This document shows positions 32,060 to 44,300 of a stretch of 64,000 nucleotides of DNA, one piece after another; position 1 is the stretch's first letter, and each line of letters opens with the position of its first letter. The position numbers and the translations under genes were made by a program. The notes beneath the pieces are model-generated. The model did not search any database. It was not told the origin of the DNA and worked only from the letters and a program-made list of their open reading frames with translations. The stretch is from Haematococcus lacustris (Eukaryota; Chlorophyta; Chlorophyceae; Chlamydomonadales; Haematococcaceae): contig JASKMD010000008.1 of NCBI GenBank assembly GCA_030144725.1, forward strand, positions 7,021,153-7,085,152. The letters run 5' to 3'.

Positions 32060-32930
32060 GGTCTCATGGCTACAGTTGGTGGTGGGTGGTGGTAGGGCAG
32101 CTGCCACTGCTGGTGGTGGTAATGATGGTGGTAGCCAGAGGGGTGAGGGGGTCATGGCTACAGCTGGTGGTGGGTGGTGGTAGGGCAGCTGCCCCTGCTA
32201 GTGGTGGTAATGATGGTGGTGGTAGCAAGAGGGGTGAGGGGGTCATGGCTACAACTGGTGGTGGGTGGTGGTAGTGCAGCTGCCCCTGCTAGTGGTGGTA
32301 ATGATGGTGGTGGTAGCCAGAGGGGTGAGGGGGTCATGGCTACAGCTGGTGGTGGGTGGTGGTAGGGCAGCTGTCCCTGCTAGTGGTGGTAATGATGGTG
32401 GTGGTAGCCAGAGGGGTGAGGGGGTCATGGCTACAGCTGGTGGTGGGTGGTGGAAGGGCAGCTGTCCCTGCTAGTGGTGGTGGTGGTAGCCAGAGGGGTG
32501 AGGGGGTCATGGCTACAACTGGTGGTGGGTGGTGGTAGTGCAGCTGCCCCTGCTAGTGGTGGTGGTGGTGGTAGCAAGAGGGGTGAGGGTATCATGGCTA
32601 CGTCTGGTGGTGGGTGGTGGTAGGGCAGCTGCCCCTGCTAGTGGTGGTAATAATGGTGGTAGCCAGAGGGGTGAGGGGGTCATGGCTACAGCTGGTGGTG
32701 GGTGGTGGAAGGGCAGCTGCCCCTGCTAGTGGTGGTGGTGGTAGCAAGAGGGGTGAGGGGGTCATGGCTACAGCTGGTGGTGGGTGGTGGTAGTGCAGCT
32801 GCCCCTGCTAGTGGTGGTAATGATGGTGGTGGTAGCCAGAGGGGTGAGGGGGTCATGGCTACAACTGGTGGTGGGTGGTAGTGCAGCTGCCCCTGCTAGT
32901 GGTGGTGGTGGTAGCCATCTCATACTAGTC
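32060..32930. repeat. 88-91-bp minisatellite, about ten copies
   Basis: Each unit runs GAGGGGTCATGGCTACAGCTGG, TGGTGGGTGGTGGTAGGGCAGCTG, then CCCTGCTAGTGG and GGTAATGATGGTGG blocks. Copies differ by small deletions of TGG and TAATGA. Each unit has its own ATG, which creates short overlapping frames that are not genes. Confidence 0.92.
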
Positions 32931-33070
32931 GCTTTACATAATATACATCTTTTACATGTCGCTTACAAAGAAGGCAAGGAAGGTACCCAAACAAATGAAC
33001 ACCATGCATCACTTATTGCGTCAATACAACCACCGTGTTCACAGTAGCCGGCCCTTCCCTAGCCTGCACG

Positions 33071-35209
33071 TTAATAGCATGCCCGTCCCTCCGGATTGTT
33101 CACAATTGCTGCATAAACAGCGTACACATCTTGCGCAGCGCCTTGCCATGCAGCTGCTATGGCAGCATTGCCAATCTCTGCCCGCTTCATGCCGCTGAAC
33201 AATGCGTAGCCGCTCAACGGCTTCTTGCCAGCTGCATCAGCTTTCAACGGCAGCCGAAGAGCCTTTGCCACCTCTTTCTTCACATTGGTAGCTTTCCTTG
33301 AGACCACGTTCTTGAGTACCTGTGGCTGCACGTCCGCCCCAGTCTGATCCCTCACCCCCTTCAATATTTCGAGCACTAGCACATCAGCTGCAGCTGCAAT
33401 GTCGCTGTCTGCTGTCATCCCTGCTCCCCCTTGTAGTGGTGCAGACGCTAGCCCAGTTGAGGGGCCAACCCCTGCTTCATTTGGTGGTGATACTACTGCC
33501 AGCTCATTAGCTGCCGATCCAGCGGAGGGGGCAGCCCATGCTTCCTCTGGTGGTGCTGTAGCCAGCCTAGCAGCTGCCAGCCCAACAGAGGGGCCAGCCC
33601 CTGCTATCAGCTGTGAGTCCGGAGCTGTGGGAAAAGCCAGCTGCTTTCTGGCCCAACCGACAGCAGGGGGTGCATTGCCAGTGGCTGCTCGAGTCTGCTG
33701 CAATTGTTTCATAGGTGTTGTAAGCACTGCTTTGGGCAATTGTGCCTCTGCAAGCATTGCAGTGACCTGGGCGTCACTTGCTGATGGGTCCTGCTTCCAC
33801 CTCCTTGCCACGCTGACCTGCTGGTGATAGGCCTCCTCGAGCCATGCCAGGTACCCTGACCACGCTCGGCTGGTGCGCTTCTTATTGGGACCACCTGAGG
33901 CAGCTGCCAGTTGTTGGAAGTGTGCATCAGCCTCTGCTTGCACAACTACAGCTGTGTCCTTGAGGGTAGCAATACTGCGCTGACGCTGGATGACTTTTAA
34001 GGTGAACGGGATATCTTTACAGCGTCCAAGTTGCTGTGCATAGTAGCTGTTGCCCGCCGTGTGCGGCCTTCCCGGCTGACTTTCCAAAGCTTCTAACGGC
34101 TGCCTTAAGCCGCCACCCTCTTGCCATTCTCTAACAGCTGCAGGTATGCTGTTGACGTCGCTCATCCACGCCTCCTGCCCATGTCTATGGCTCTTCCTAC
34201 CGCTGACCGTGGAGCTAGCCTGACTTGTGGTGCCTCCAAGGCTGGCCCCTAGGCTGGGCAGGTGCTGCATGGTAACCCTTGGCTGGGCACCTGCTGCAGG
34301 GCTGGCAGCTGGGCTGGGCTGGCGCCTGGCCAGGGCACCTGCTGCAGGGCTGGGCAGGAGCCTGGCCAGGGCACCTGCTGCAGGGTTGGCACCTGGGCTG
34401 GGCAGGAGCCTGGCCAGGGCGCCTGCTGCAGGGCTGGCACCTGGGCTGGGCAGGAGCCTGGCCAGGGCACCTGCTGCAGGGCTGGGCAGGAGCCTGGCCA
34501 GGGCACCTGCTGCAGGGATGGTACCTGCTGCAGGGCTGGCACCTGGGCTGGGCAGGAGCCTGGCCAGGGCACCTGCTGCAGGGCTGGCTCCTGCTGCAGG
34601 GCTGGCAGCTGGGCTGGGCAGATGGAGAGAGCTGTGGCTGGGCAGCTGGCTGGGTTGGCTGGGCTGGGCGGGGTGGCTGGGCAGCTGGCTGGTCTGTTGG
34701 CTGGGTTGTTGCCCCATCTGTATCATAGGAGCACATCGCACTGCCAAGGGTAGCAGGCAACTGCTTGACAGTTTGCTGCAGCGCTGCTAGGGTGTCTTGC
34801 ATGTTTGCTGGCGCAAGCATGTCATACACCTGAGCAGCAACGATATAGCAAGCACAAGGAAGCAAGGTAAGTTGCAATTGTGCAACATGGACAAGGGCAA
34901 GGAGCTAGCATAGTTGAGCGGGAGGCAACAAGGGGCATAGAGATGGTGATAAGTGAATATGGATATTGCATGTACTTATCTGCAAGACGTGCTGCAGCTG
35001 CTCTGTTGTTAGCTGCTCTGGATCCCTGCACATGCACAACGCTGCACCGCACCGCATCCACACACGCACATCCACTGCGCAACCCCACCTCGCATATCCA
35101 CTGCGGAACCCCACCTTGCATCGCCATTGCTAGTATCCGCCTCGGCGTTGGCCTCGGCGTTGGCCTCAGCGTTGGCCTTGCGCTTGCGGCCGCTGCCTTG
35201 CCCGCCCAT
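33071..35209 (-). CDS. Protein with HMG-box-like C-terminus and repeat-rich middle
   Basis: A first exon 35209-35115 (MGGQGSGRKRKANAEANAEA) joins in phase to a short exon from 35025 (DPEQLTTEQLQHVLQ). The next piece reads MLAPANMQDTLAALQQTVKQ. Then comes a long open frame whose first half is a 36-bp repeat (Pro/Ala/Leu-rich). Its second half looks like real protein: WMSDVNSIPAAVREWQEGG, RTSRAWSGYLAWLEEAYHQQ and RRWKQDPSASDAQVTAML. The C-terminus KKPLSGYALFSGMKRAEIG, then AAAWQGAAQDVYAVYAAI, resembles an HMG box. HMG boxes bend DNA in chromatin or transcription complexes. The donor after LQHVLQ is not canonical, and the frame changes within the repeat, so exon 2-4 boundaries are unsure. Confidence 0.6.
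34270..34640. repeat. 36-bp minisatellite inside HMG-like gene
   Basis: On the gene strand, units of about 36 bp alternate CAGGTGCCCTGGCCAGGCTC and CTGCCCAGCCCTGCAG, about eight copies with partial ones. Each unit contains a CAG|GTGCCC donor-like and a CCCTGCAG acceptor-like sequence. Confidence 0.88.
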
Positions 35210-35736
35210 CCACTGAGACTCTCTCAGTGAGAGCCCAAAATAACCGGCCTTTTTTTTAGGTTATTCAATGTTTTGCACGCCGGCGTGCAAAGTGGCGTGC
35301 AAACTGTCTCTGTGACTTCTCACTCTCCGTGCAAACCATCGTGTTATTGCCCAGTTATCTTTGCCACGTTGTCGCAAACGTTCGACCCCGATTCTCAATT
35401 CGCAGCCATGTGAGCCGCGATGCGGCAATGCTCCGTGCATATGTATTCACGCGACGAGCGACAGCCGCTCCAGCGGCACAATGTGGATGCTGGGGCGCAG
35501 CAGAAGCAGCAAGTACGACGTGCTTTGCAGCAGGCTCCCAGGCTGCATGTGGAGCTGGCAGCATGAGTCCCCAGGGACCAGCATTGTGTATTGAACAGCT
35601 GGGAAGGCGGACCAAGGCAGCAACTGCCAGAGCGCCTCACCGCACACCAACAGAGCGCCTTAGATGCCGCATCTCTCATGCAAGCCTCGCTGTCGAAGCC
35701 TCAGTATCCAATCATGATGACCACGAGACAATGGAG

Positions 35737-35935
35737 ATGTTTGTAAGTTGAGCTACTAGGGAAGCTCTAGCTAAAAGCACACACACCGAAATGGCAGAGC
35801 TGAAGTGGGCGGTAGGCACATCAGCAGTAGCCTTTAGAATGATGAGCTCGTGGCCTGCATTTGATTACAACACATGCTTTGCTTTGGTGTAGCATGAGAG
35901 TTGTAGGGTTCAAAAGTTGGTGGGCAGTCTTGAGT
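35737..35935 (+). repeat. Dispersed repeat, copy 2
   Basis: This is the second copy of the repeat at 31049-31246, in the same orientation. The two bracket the minisatellite and the HMG-like gene. Confidence 0.8.
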
Positions 35936-38542
35936 AACGCTCTTGGCTTTCTGGCGCTCAATATCCAGCGGTGCCTGGCGAGTCGGTGTTGACCGCTCGA
36001 GTCGTCCTGCTGGCCTGGCCGACCAAGGCTTCCCAGTACTACATCACGGCCGGTGGAGCAGGAATGAACGGGTAGGTGAAGGGCAGACATACAGATGAAA
36101 GCTTGAACATCTTACAGCCACACTTGGCAATTGAATGACACTGTGAGCACCTCAACTCTGTGGCCTACCTTGGTTGAGCCCAGTATTCACGCCCTACCCT
36201 TTGCCATGACACCTTACCAGCCTCAACATTTCACAGCCACAACAACCACACATCAAAAGATACAATTATGATGTGCTCCACACTGTCCAGCGCACTCCAT
36301 GCCCAGCGCACTCCAATCACAGACACATTCGTACACTCGCACACTCACATGCTGCCCTCTTCAACCCGCACTGCTTAATGCTATGCCATCGACTGTGCTC
36401 CTCCAGTTCAAAACCATGATGTCGTAAACGACGCAACCTTGCAGCACCCATGTCCCCAACACGACCAACAGTACAACACGCTCGCCTGCGCCATATGGTA
36501 CACTAGGCCCTGGACCCACCTTCTAATCTCTAACAACCCTTCGTGTGCTCCTCTCAGCATCCTTGGTGTTCATCTGCAAATGAAGACATGAGAAGCGGTA
36601 TGCATCAAGGGAGGAGCTTGAGCCTGGGGCGCGGTCTGCCACCCACTTGCTCTTATGAACATCCTTGGTGCTGAATGCTCTGGAGCAAGCTGGTGTTGAA
36701 TGCGAGGCTACCCCTGCTAGTGCTGCCTGCAGCACCCCATCCACTGAGTGTCAGGAACACCTTGCAGCTTCATGCACAACAAGCCTCACAGTCCTGCACG
36801 CCTGGACTCCTGGACTAATCCATCCCTTAGCAATTTTTGAGGCCTGGACTAAGCCATCCCTTCGCAACTTTTGAGGGCCACTCCATGTGACAGCCACCGC
36901 CCTGCCCCTGCGCTGCGCCTGGTGTACTGCGGGCGGGTCCCTCCACCACAGTCTTTGCACTGAGCCCCAACAAGCCTGGGCCGCTGGCCCACCTGAACCT
37001 ATGTCAGTACACAACCTGACAGCAAGAGCAAGGCAAAGAATGAGGTCCCAAGAACAACACTTGCGCTGCACCCAGTGCAATGGCCCACACTCCTCCTTAG
37101 TTTCACCCTCCTCCTCTTCCTCCTCTTCCTCCTCTGTCTCCTCTCCTCGTATCTTGGTGCAGCGGGTTGTGCGGGAACTGCCCCAAGCCCTGGGTTGCAG
37201 AGGCCCTGCTGCCCACCCCTCCTCCTGCCACGGCACCCCACCTGGATCACGACCGCCCAGCTGGCCCCTCTTCCCTGCAGCCCGCCAGCCGCAGGGTTAG
37301 CTGAGCCTGGGCAACCCTCCTGGCAGCACCCTCAGGGACCTGCTGCAGTCTCACAGTGGGTCACTTCTTGACGTGTGATGTCACATCTGTCACTCCCCTA
37401 TGCCCTCCTTGTGTACACCCACATTGTACATGCGCACGCCCTGCACCCAGCACTGACCCCACCAGCCCGGAGGCACTGCCAGGGACCCTGGGGCAGGGCA
37501 GTGTAGACCAGGTCAACCAGGGCCCCCTGTGTACAGCTGGCTGGCAGCTGGGGCCCACCCCACACGCCAGGATGCTCACTCTTCACACATCACACCCTGT
37601 CACACCAAACCAGCCCGGACCGTGGGGGTGGGGGTAGGGGTGGGGGTGGGGGCCGCCAGCCGCCCACTCCCACCGCCTTGGCTGGTACACACGCCCCAGC
37701 GCCAGCAGGACCTCCTGGGTGTTACTTGCGCTCAGGAGCATGGACCCAGACCCCTGGCCGTCACACTCCCAATCCCACCCCGCACATCCCTACCCCTGCC
37801 CCTGCCGCAGCCCTCCCAGTGCCCTCCGCCAGCTGACCTCCTGATCTACTCCTCAGGGGGTCCTGCAGCACTGCTCTGCTGCCTGCAGCCTGTGCAGCAG
37901 TCCTGCACTGCGGCCTCTCCTGGGCTGGCCCTCCACCCCACCTGCCCAGCCAGACCCAGGCGCCCCTCCACCAGCTGCTGCACGCCTGCGCTGTCAGAAG
38001 CTGCACTGGGGCAGGGGGCCCATACCCCTGAGGGCCAGCAGGTGGGCTGCTGGGGGCAGGAGGCCGCCTGGCAGCAAACCGGGGTGGCTGGGGCCGTGAG
38101 GGGGGCACAGCCAGGGTGGGGGCCCAGGAAGGCAGCCGCCGCCCAGCTGCATGGCCAGGGGTAGGGGGCTGTGAAGGTGAGGGGCAGGAGGGAAGGGGGC
38201 AGTGCCTGGGCAGTGGGACGGGCGGGGTGGGGCAGGTAGCATGGCCTCTGAGCTCAACTGCTGTCTGATGGGGGCGGCAATGGGAAGGCTAGCCGGGGGA
38301 GGGCTGGGGGCTGGGCTGGGTCCAGGTGAGTCAGACTGCAGGCAAGCACCGGGGCAGCAGTGAGCTGATGGTGGCTGCTGCAGACAGGCTAGATGCCCGT
38401 TAAAGAGCAGGCTCAGGGCCGGCTATGAGCAGGCTAGATGCAGACTGAAGGCAGGTTCAGGGCCAGATAAGGGGTTGATGACAGTAGCCCTTCCTCGGCT
38501 CTGCTGGGCAACAGAGAGCCAGTATGGGCAGACGCCTACGCC
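35936..38542. other. Low-complexity, no confidently supported gene
   Basis: A minus frame at 36523-36744 (containing FSTKDVHKSKWVADRAPG) could be an exon of an unidentified gene. A pair of near-identical segments (TGGACTAATCCATCCCTT / TGGACTAAGCCATCCCTT) lies at 36812-36875. From 37.2 kb on, the sequence is C-rich in long Pro-coding frames and may include further tail exons or the 3' UTR of the MYB gene. Confidence 0.4.
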
Positions 38543-39082
38543 TCACCCTGCTCCTGCTGCCTGCCCTGCCCTGCCCTGCCAGCCTCCCCACCTCACCTCA
38601 CATAAGCCCGCAGCAATAGCCAGTGCCAGCAGCTGAGGGTGGAGCGGCGCACCGTTCCTAGCGCAGCACTGCGCGTCACTGTCCATGGCGGCCAGCTGGG
38701 TTTGGACCCCAGCGCCTGAGGGCGGCGGGTCACCCTGCTCCCCCTGGCTGCCTCCCCCTCCAAGCCTATCTTGCTGACCTGAGGCACCCTCCCCTCCCCC
38801 ATTGGATAGCAAGTCGCTTGGACTGCTCTCCAGTTGCCACCTGCTGACCCGCAGCTGCTGCTGCTGCTCCTCTTGATCCTGCTCCTCTTGATCCTGCTGC
38901 TGGAGTTGCTGCTGCTGCTGCTGCTGCTGCTGCAACCCCTCCTGGTTAACAAGCCCCTGTCCCTGCCCCTGTTCCTGTTGTTGCTTCCATAACATCTGCA
39001 AACTATGGTGCTGCTCAAATAGCTGCTGCTGCTGCTGCTGCTGCAACAAACCTCCCAGATAGCTGTGATAACTTTGATACAC

Positions 39083-39113
<31 letters not shown>

Positions 39114-40684
39114 ACCTGCTGCTGCACCTGCTGCTGCTCTCCAGTACACTGTTGTGGTTTCAAGGTCTGCATGCACCCCACCACATTCATCTCAGGCTGC
39201 AGGCGATGCTGCAGCTCAGGCTGCAGAAGCAGGCAGGGCTGGGCTGGTGATGGCTCAGTCCCCACAGGCCCAGACTGCATGATCTGGGGCAGCTGCATAG
39301 CAGGCACCCCCAGCACCGCCCCACATGCCCCTGCCTGGCCCCCAATCAGGGTCAGGGGTGGCACCCCAGGCCCTGAGTACATGAAGGGGGGCAGGCTGCA
39401 GCCAGGTGGCAGGCCTGCTTGAGGGAAGCTGAACAGCAGGTGGGGCATGAAGCAGGGCACCCCTGTAGCCGGCAAGATCGGTAGGGGCAGCTGCTGGGGG
39501 CCGGGAGGGGGCAGGGTGGCCCCCTCAGAGCCAGAGGAGGTGGAGCTGGCTGGCTGGCTGCTAGCGCACAAGGGGGCAGCTGGCTGGGAGGGGCCAGGCT
39601 GCAGTGGGGTCAGCCCGCTGCTGGCAAGCTGCTGCATGGGGTCAGGGAGCTGGAGGGGCCGCGGGGGTGGGCTGACGCTCACCTGCTGCGCTGTGCCAGC
39701 CTGTGCTCCATGGCCGGGTGGCTTGCCAGCTGCCTGGTGGTGAGGGTGCTTGACGGTGGCTAGACGATTATTGTGACTTGAACGTGACACCCCCCCGTTG
39801 ATGGGGTGGTGAAGGTGGTATGTGCTGTGTTGATGGCGCAAGGGGAGTGGGGGGGACAGGGGGGGCTGCTGCTGCTGCTTGGTCGGGCTGGCCAGCACCT
39901 GCGGCATTCAGTTAGGTGCTGCCAAGTCAGTAAACCACAAACAATCGTGAGCTGTGCGTGACTAGAGCAACAAACCTCTTCTTCGATGGCTGCGAAACGA
40001 CTGCGCCGCCTGCTCGCACCGCTACCGATCCGCAGGAAATGCTTTTGAGCGTGCGATGCCACTTGAGTAGGCGTCCGTGACTGAACGAAGTAGCGCGATA
40101 TGCCCCGCCAATTGCCTGCGCCGCAGAAGCACGAGACCCGTCACAGGCCGCTCGAAGCAAGAGCCATGCAGCCATCGCAACTGGCTCGTGCTTGACTGGT
40201 AACAGTAGCTTCACCTTTGCCTGCAAGCACAAGAACAAAATCGTATAAGTATGGGTGCAAATATCTCAACAATTCCTGCTGCGTCACTACAAGATACGGC
40301 AACGTCAATGCGAACGTGAACCCTCAGATCAATGCTACCGCACCACCTCACAACCGGCAGGCGCAGCGTGGCGCGGCCGTCCACTTACCCAGCTTCTCAA
40401 GGCCCTTCAAGAACGCGCAGTGCTCCTCGACACTCCAGGGCGCGCCTGCACCAGTTCGTATTGAAAATCAACTGTTTGTTGAAAGCTTTCCACCCATCCA
40501 ATCCCGCAACTGCTGCCTGCATTAGTTTCTTTGAGCCCCATTAAATCGTCCTTATAAGCGTTGTCAGTTCCCCACAGCCTACAACTCTGAGGCTACCTTT
40601 GCGGGATAGTGGGCCGGCTCCGCTCAGCGGTTCGCCCTTGACGTCTAGCTCCTCGCCGCTGCTGCACTCCTCTACGAAGTGCAT
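38543..40684 (-). CDS. SHAQKYF-class single-MYB transcription factor with Gln-rich tail
   Basis: Four exons agree in phase: 40684-40597, 40445-40389, 40115-39976 and 39898 onward. Exons 1-3 assemble one MYB repeat: [38 protein letters not shown] and [12 protein letters not shown]. This is the SHAQKYF signature of the CCA1/RVE and MYB1R group, which bind promoter DNA in circadian, light or stress programmes of plants and algae. Exon 4 is open for 451 codons: Pro/His-rich, then a Met/Pro-rich section, then long glutamine runs, as in activation domains. The first ATG ([20 protein letters not shown]) gives a short acidic N-terminus. The stop at 38543 is only one possible end. A GTGAGG donor after LAIAAGLCE (38597) would splice the message onward into the Pro-rich region below 38.3 kb. 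Confidence 0.85.
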
Positions 40685-41380
40685 GACAGGCTGGGGAATG
40701 AGTTCCCTGCGATGCCACGCCTTACTAGTATGTGCAGAGGCTTGAAGGCGTGGGAGGAGGGCTGACGTTTGGCTGCCGGATTAGATGGCGATGACGAATC
40801 GCACGAACAATCTTTACCCGAAACTGACTTGCATCTTGTTTGAATTTTTCTTGTCATGCGACGTCGACCAGATCGCCCGGTGCTTTGTGACTCACGGTCG
40901 GAGTTGTACTAACATCATCGGATGCCATCACTTTGTATCAGCATTCCGAATGCAAAGGTTTGCCGGATTGGAGAGCTGGTCCTTACTCTGTGCTACAGCT
41001 GACTTGGCACGCATAGTGGGAAAGAGCTCCTTGTCTTGCATGCACTGCTTGTTGCAGTCCTACAACCCACACAGTGAATGCGGACAGTCACTCATACAGT
41101 CGTACAGCCCGTATTTTTGTTTCTTACACTGTATCCGGCCAGGCCATCGCCATTGCAGCACATCAATCTACCGCACTCAGGAATAGTACATTGTTCACAG
41201 ATGTACTGTTTACAAATGATGGTCCCTCTGTATCTCCGCTGACGCCATTTGACGTCATTTGATCTGAGATTCCAGTGACTTCAAAGTCTGGCTACGGGGT
41301 GGATATGATCGTATGGTGACGCTGAGAATCGGTAACACACCGTATCAGTATGGTACTTCCTACACATGCAACTGCCATTT
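40685..41380. other. Intergenic between MYB gene and GGGGC satellite
   Basis: It holds the MYB promoter. No gene, clear motif or RNA fold was seen. Frames at 40785-41186 show no family pattern. Confidence 0.5.
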
Positions 41381-44300
41381 GGGGCGGGGCGGGGCGGGGC
41401 GGGGCGGGGCGGGGCGGGGCGGGGCGGGGCGGGGCGGGGCGGGGCGGGGCGGGGCGGGGCGGGGCGGGGCGGGGCGGGGCGGGGCGGGGCGGGGCGGGGC
41501 GGGGCGGGGCGGGGCGGGGCGGGGCGGGGCGGGGCGGGGCGGGGCGGGGCGGGGCGGGGCGGGGCGGGGCGGGGCGGGGCGGGGCGGGGCGGGGCGGGGC
41601 GGGGCGGGGCGGGGCGGGGCGGGGCGGGGCGGGGCGGGGCGGGGCGGGGCGGGGCGGGGCGGGGCGGGGCGGGGCGGGGCGGGGCGGGGCGGGGCGGGGC
41701 GGGGCGGGGCGGGGCGGGGCGGGGCGGGGCGGGGCGGGGCGGGGCGGGGCGGGGCGGGGCGGGGCGGGGCGGGGCGGGGCGGGGCGGGGCGGGGCGGGGC
41801 GGGGCGGGGCGGGGCGGGGCGGGGCGGGGCGGGGCGGGGCGGGGCGGGGCGGGGCGGGGCGGGGCGGGGCGGGGCGGGGCGGGGCGGGGCGGGGCGGGGC
41901 GGGGCGGGGCGGGGCGGGGCGGGGCGGGGCGGGGCGGGGCGGGGCGGGGCGGGGCGGGGCGGGGCGGGGCGGGGCGGGGCGGGGCGGGGCGGGGCGGGGC
42001 GGGGCGGGGCGGGGCGGGGCGGGGCGGGGCGGGGCGGGGCGGGGCGGGGCGGGGCGGGGCGGGGCGGGGCGGGGCGGGGCGGGGCGGGGCGGGGCGGGGC
42101 GGGGCGGGGCGGGGCGGGGCGGGGCGGGGCGGGGCGGGGCGGGGCGGGGCGGGGCGGGGCGGGGCGGGGCGGGGCGGGGCGGGGCGGGGCGGGGCGGGGC
42201 GGGGCGGGGCGGGGCGGGGCGGGGCGGGGCGGGGCGGGGCGGGGCGGGGCGGGGCGGGGCGGGGCGGGGCGGGGCGGGGCGGGGCGGGGCGGGGCGGGGC
42301 GGGGCGGGGCGGGGCGGGGCGGGGCGGGGCGGGGCGGGGCGGGGCGGGGCGGGGCGGGGCGGGGCGGGGCGGGGCGGGGCGGGGCGGGGCGGGGCGGGGC
42401 GGGGCGGGGCGGGGCGGGGCGGGGCGGGGCGGGGCGGGGCGGGGCGGGGCGGGGCGGGGCGGGGCGGGGCGGGGCGGGGCGGGGCGGGGCGGGGCGGGGC
42501 GGGGCGGGGCGGGGCGGGGCGGGGCGGGGCGGGGCGGGGCGGGGCGGGGCGGGGCGGGGCGGGGCGGGGCGGGGCGGGGCGGGGCGGGGCGGGGCGGGGC
42601 GGGGCGGGGCGGGGCGGGGCGGGGCGGGGCGGGGCGGGGCGGGGCGGGGCGGGGCGGGGCGGGGCGGGGCGGGGCGGGGCGGGGCGGGGCGGGGCGGGGC
42701 GGGGCGGGGCGGGGCGGGGCGGGGCGGGGCGGGGCGGGGCGGGGCGGGGCGGGGCGGGGCGGGGCGGGGCGGGGCGGGGCGGGGCGGGGCGGGGCGGGGC
42801 GGGGCGGGGCGGGGCGGGGCGGGGCGGGGCGGGGCGGGGCGGGGCGGGGCGGGGCGGGGCGGGGCGGGGCGGGGCGGGGCGGGGCGGGGCGGGGCGGGGC
42901 GGGGCGGGGCGGGGCGGGGCGGGGCGGGGCGGGGCGGGGCGGGGCGGGGCGGGGCGGGGCGGGGCGGGGCGGGGCGGGGCGGGGCGGGGCGGGGCGGGGC
43001 GGGGCGGGGCGGGGCGGGGCGGGGCGGGGCGGGGCGGGGCGGGGCGGGGCGGGGCGGGGCGGGGCGGGGCGGGGCGGGGCGGGGCGGGGCGGGGCGGGGC
43101 GGGGCGGGGCGGGGCGGGGCGGGGCGGGGCGGGGCGGGGCGGGGCGGGGCGGGGCGGGGCGGGGCGGGGCGGGGCGGGGCGGGGCGGGGCGGGGCGGGGC
43201 GGGGCGGGGCGGGGCGGGGCGGGGCGGGGCGGGGCGGGGCGGGGCGGGGCGGGGCGGGGCGGGGCGGGGCGGGGCGGGGCGGGGCGGGGCGGGGCGGGGC
43301 GGGGCGGGGCGGGGCGGGGCGGGGCGGGGCGGGGCGGGGCGGGGCGGGGCGGGGCGGGGCGGGGCGGGGCGGGGCGGGGCGGGGCGGGGCGGGGCGGGGC
43401 GGGGCGGGGCGGGGCGGGGCGGGGCGGGGCGGGGCGGGGCGGGGCGGGGCGGGGCGGGGCGGGGCGGGGCGGGGCGGGGCGGGGCGGGGCGGGGCGGGGC
43501 GGGGCGGGGCGGGGCGGGGCGGGGCGGGGCGGGGCGGGGCGGGGCGGGGCGGGGCGGGGCGGGGCGGGGCGGGGCGGGGCGGGGCGGGGCGGGGCGGGGC
43601 GGGGCGGGGCGGGGCGGGGCGGGGCGGGGCGGGGCGGGGCGGGGCGGGGCGGGGCGGGGCGGGGCGGGGCGGGGCGGGGCGGGGCGGGGCGGGGCGGGGC
43701 GGGGCGGGGCGGGGCGGGGCGGGGCGGGGCGGGGCGGGGCGGGGCGGGGCGGGGCGGGGCGGGGCGGGGCGGGGCGGGGCGGGGCGGGGCGGGGCGGGGC
43801 GGGGCGGGGCGGGGCGGGGCGGGGCGGGGCGGGGCGGGGCGGGGCGGGGCGGGGCGGGGCGGGGCGGGGCGGGGCGGGGCGGGGCGGGGCGGGGCGGGGC
43901 GGGGCGGGGCGGGGCGGGGCGGGGCGGGGCGGGGCGGGGCGGGGCGGGGCGGGGCGGGGCGGGGCGGGGCGGGGCGGGGCGGGGCGGGGCGGGGCGGGGC
44001 GGGGCGGGGCGGGGCGGGGCGGGGCGGGGCGGGGCGGGGCGGGGCGGGGCGGGGCGGGGCGGGGCGGGGCGGGGCGGGGCGGGGCGGGGCGGGGCGGGGC
44101 GGGGCGGGGCGGGGCGGGGCGGGGCGGGGCGGGGCGGGGCGGGGCGGGGCGGGGCGGGGCGGGGCGGGGCGGGGCGGGGCGGGGCGGGGCGGGGCGGGGC
44201 GGGGCGGGGCGGGGCGGGGCGGGGCGGGGCGGGGCGGGGCGGGGCGGGGCGGGGCGGGGCGGGGCGGGGCGGGGCGGGGCGGGGCGGGGCGGGGCGGGGC

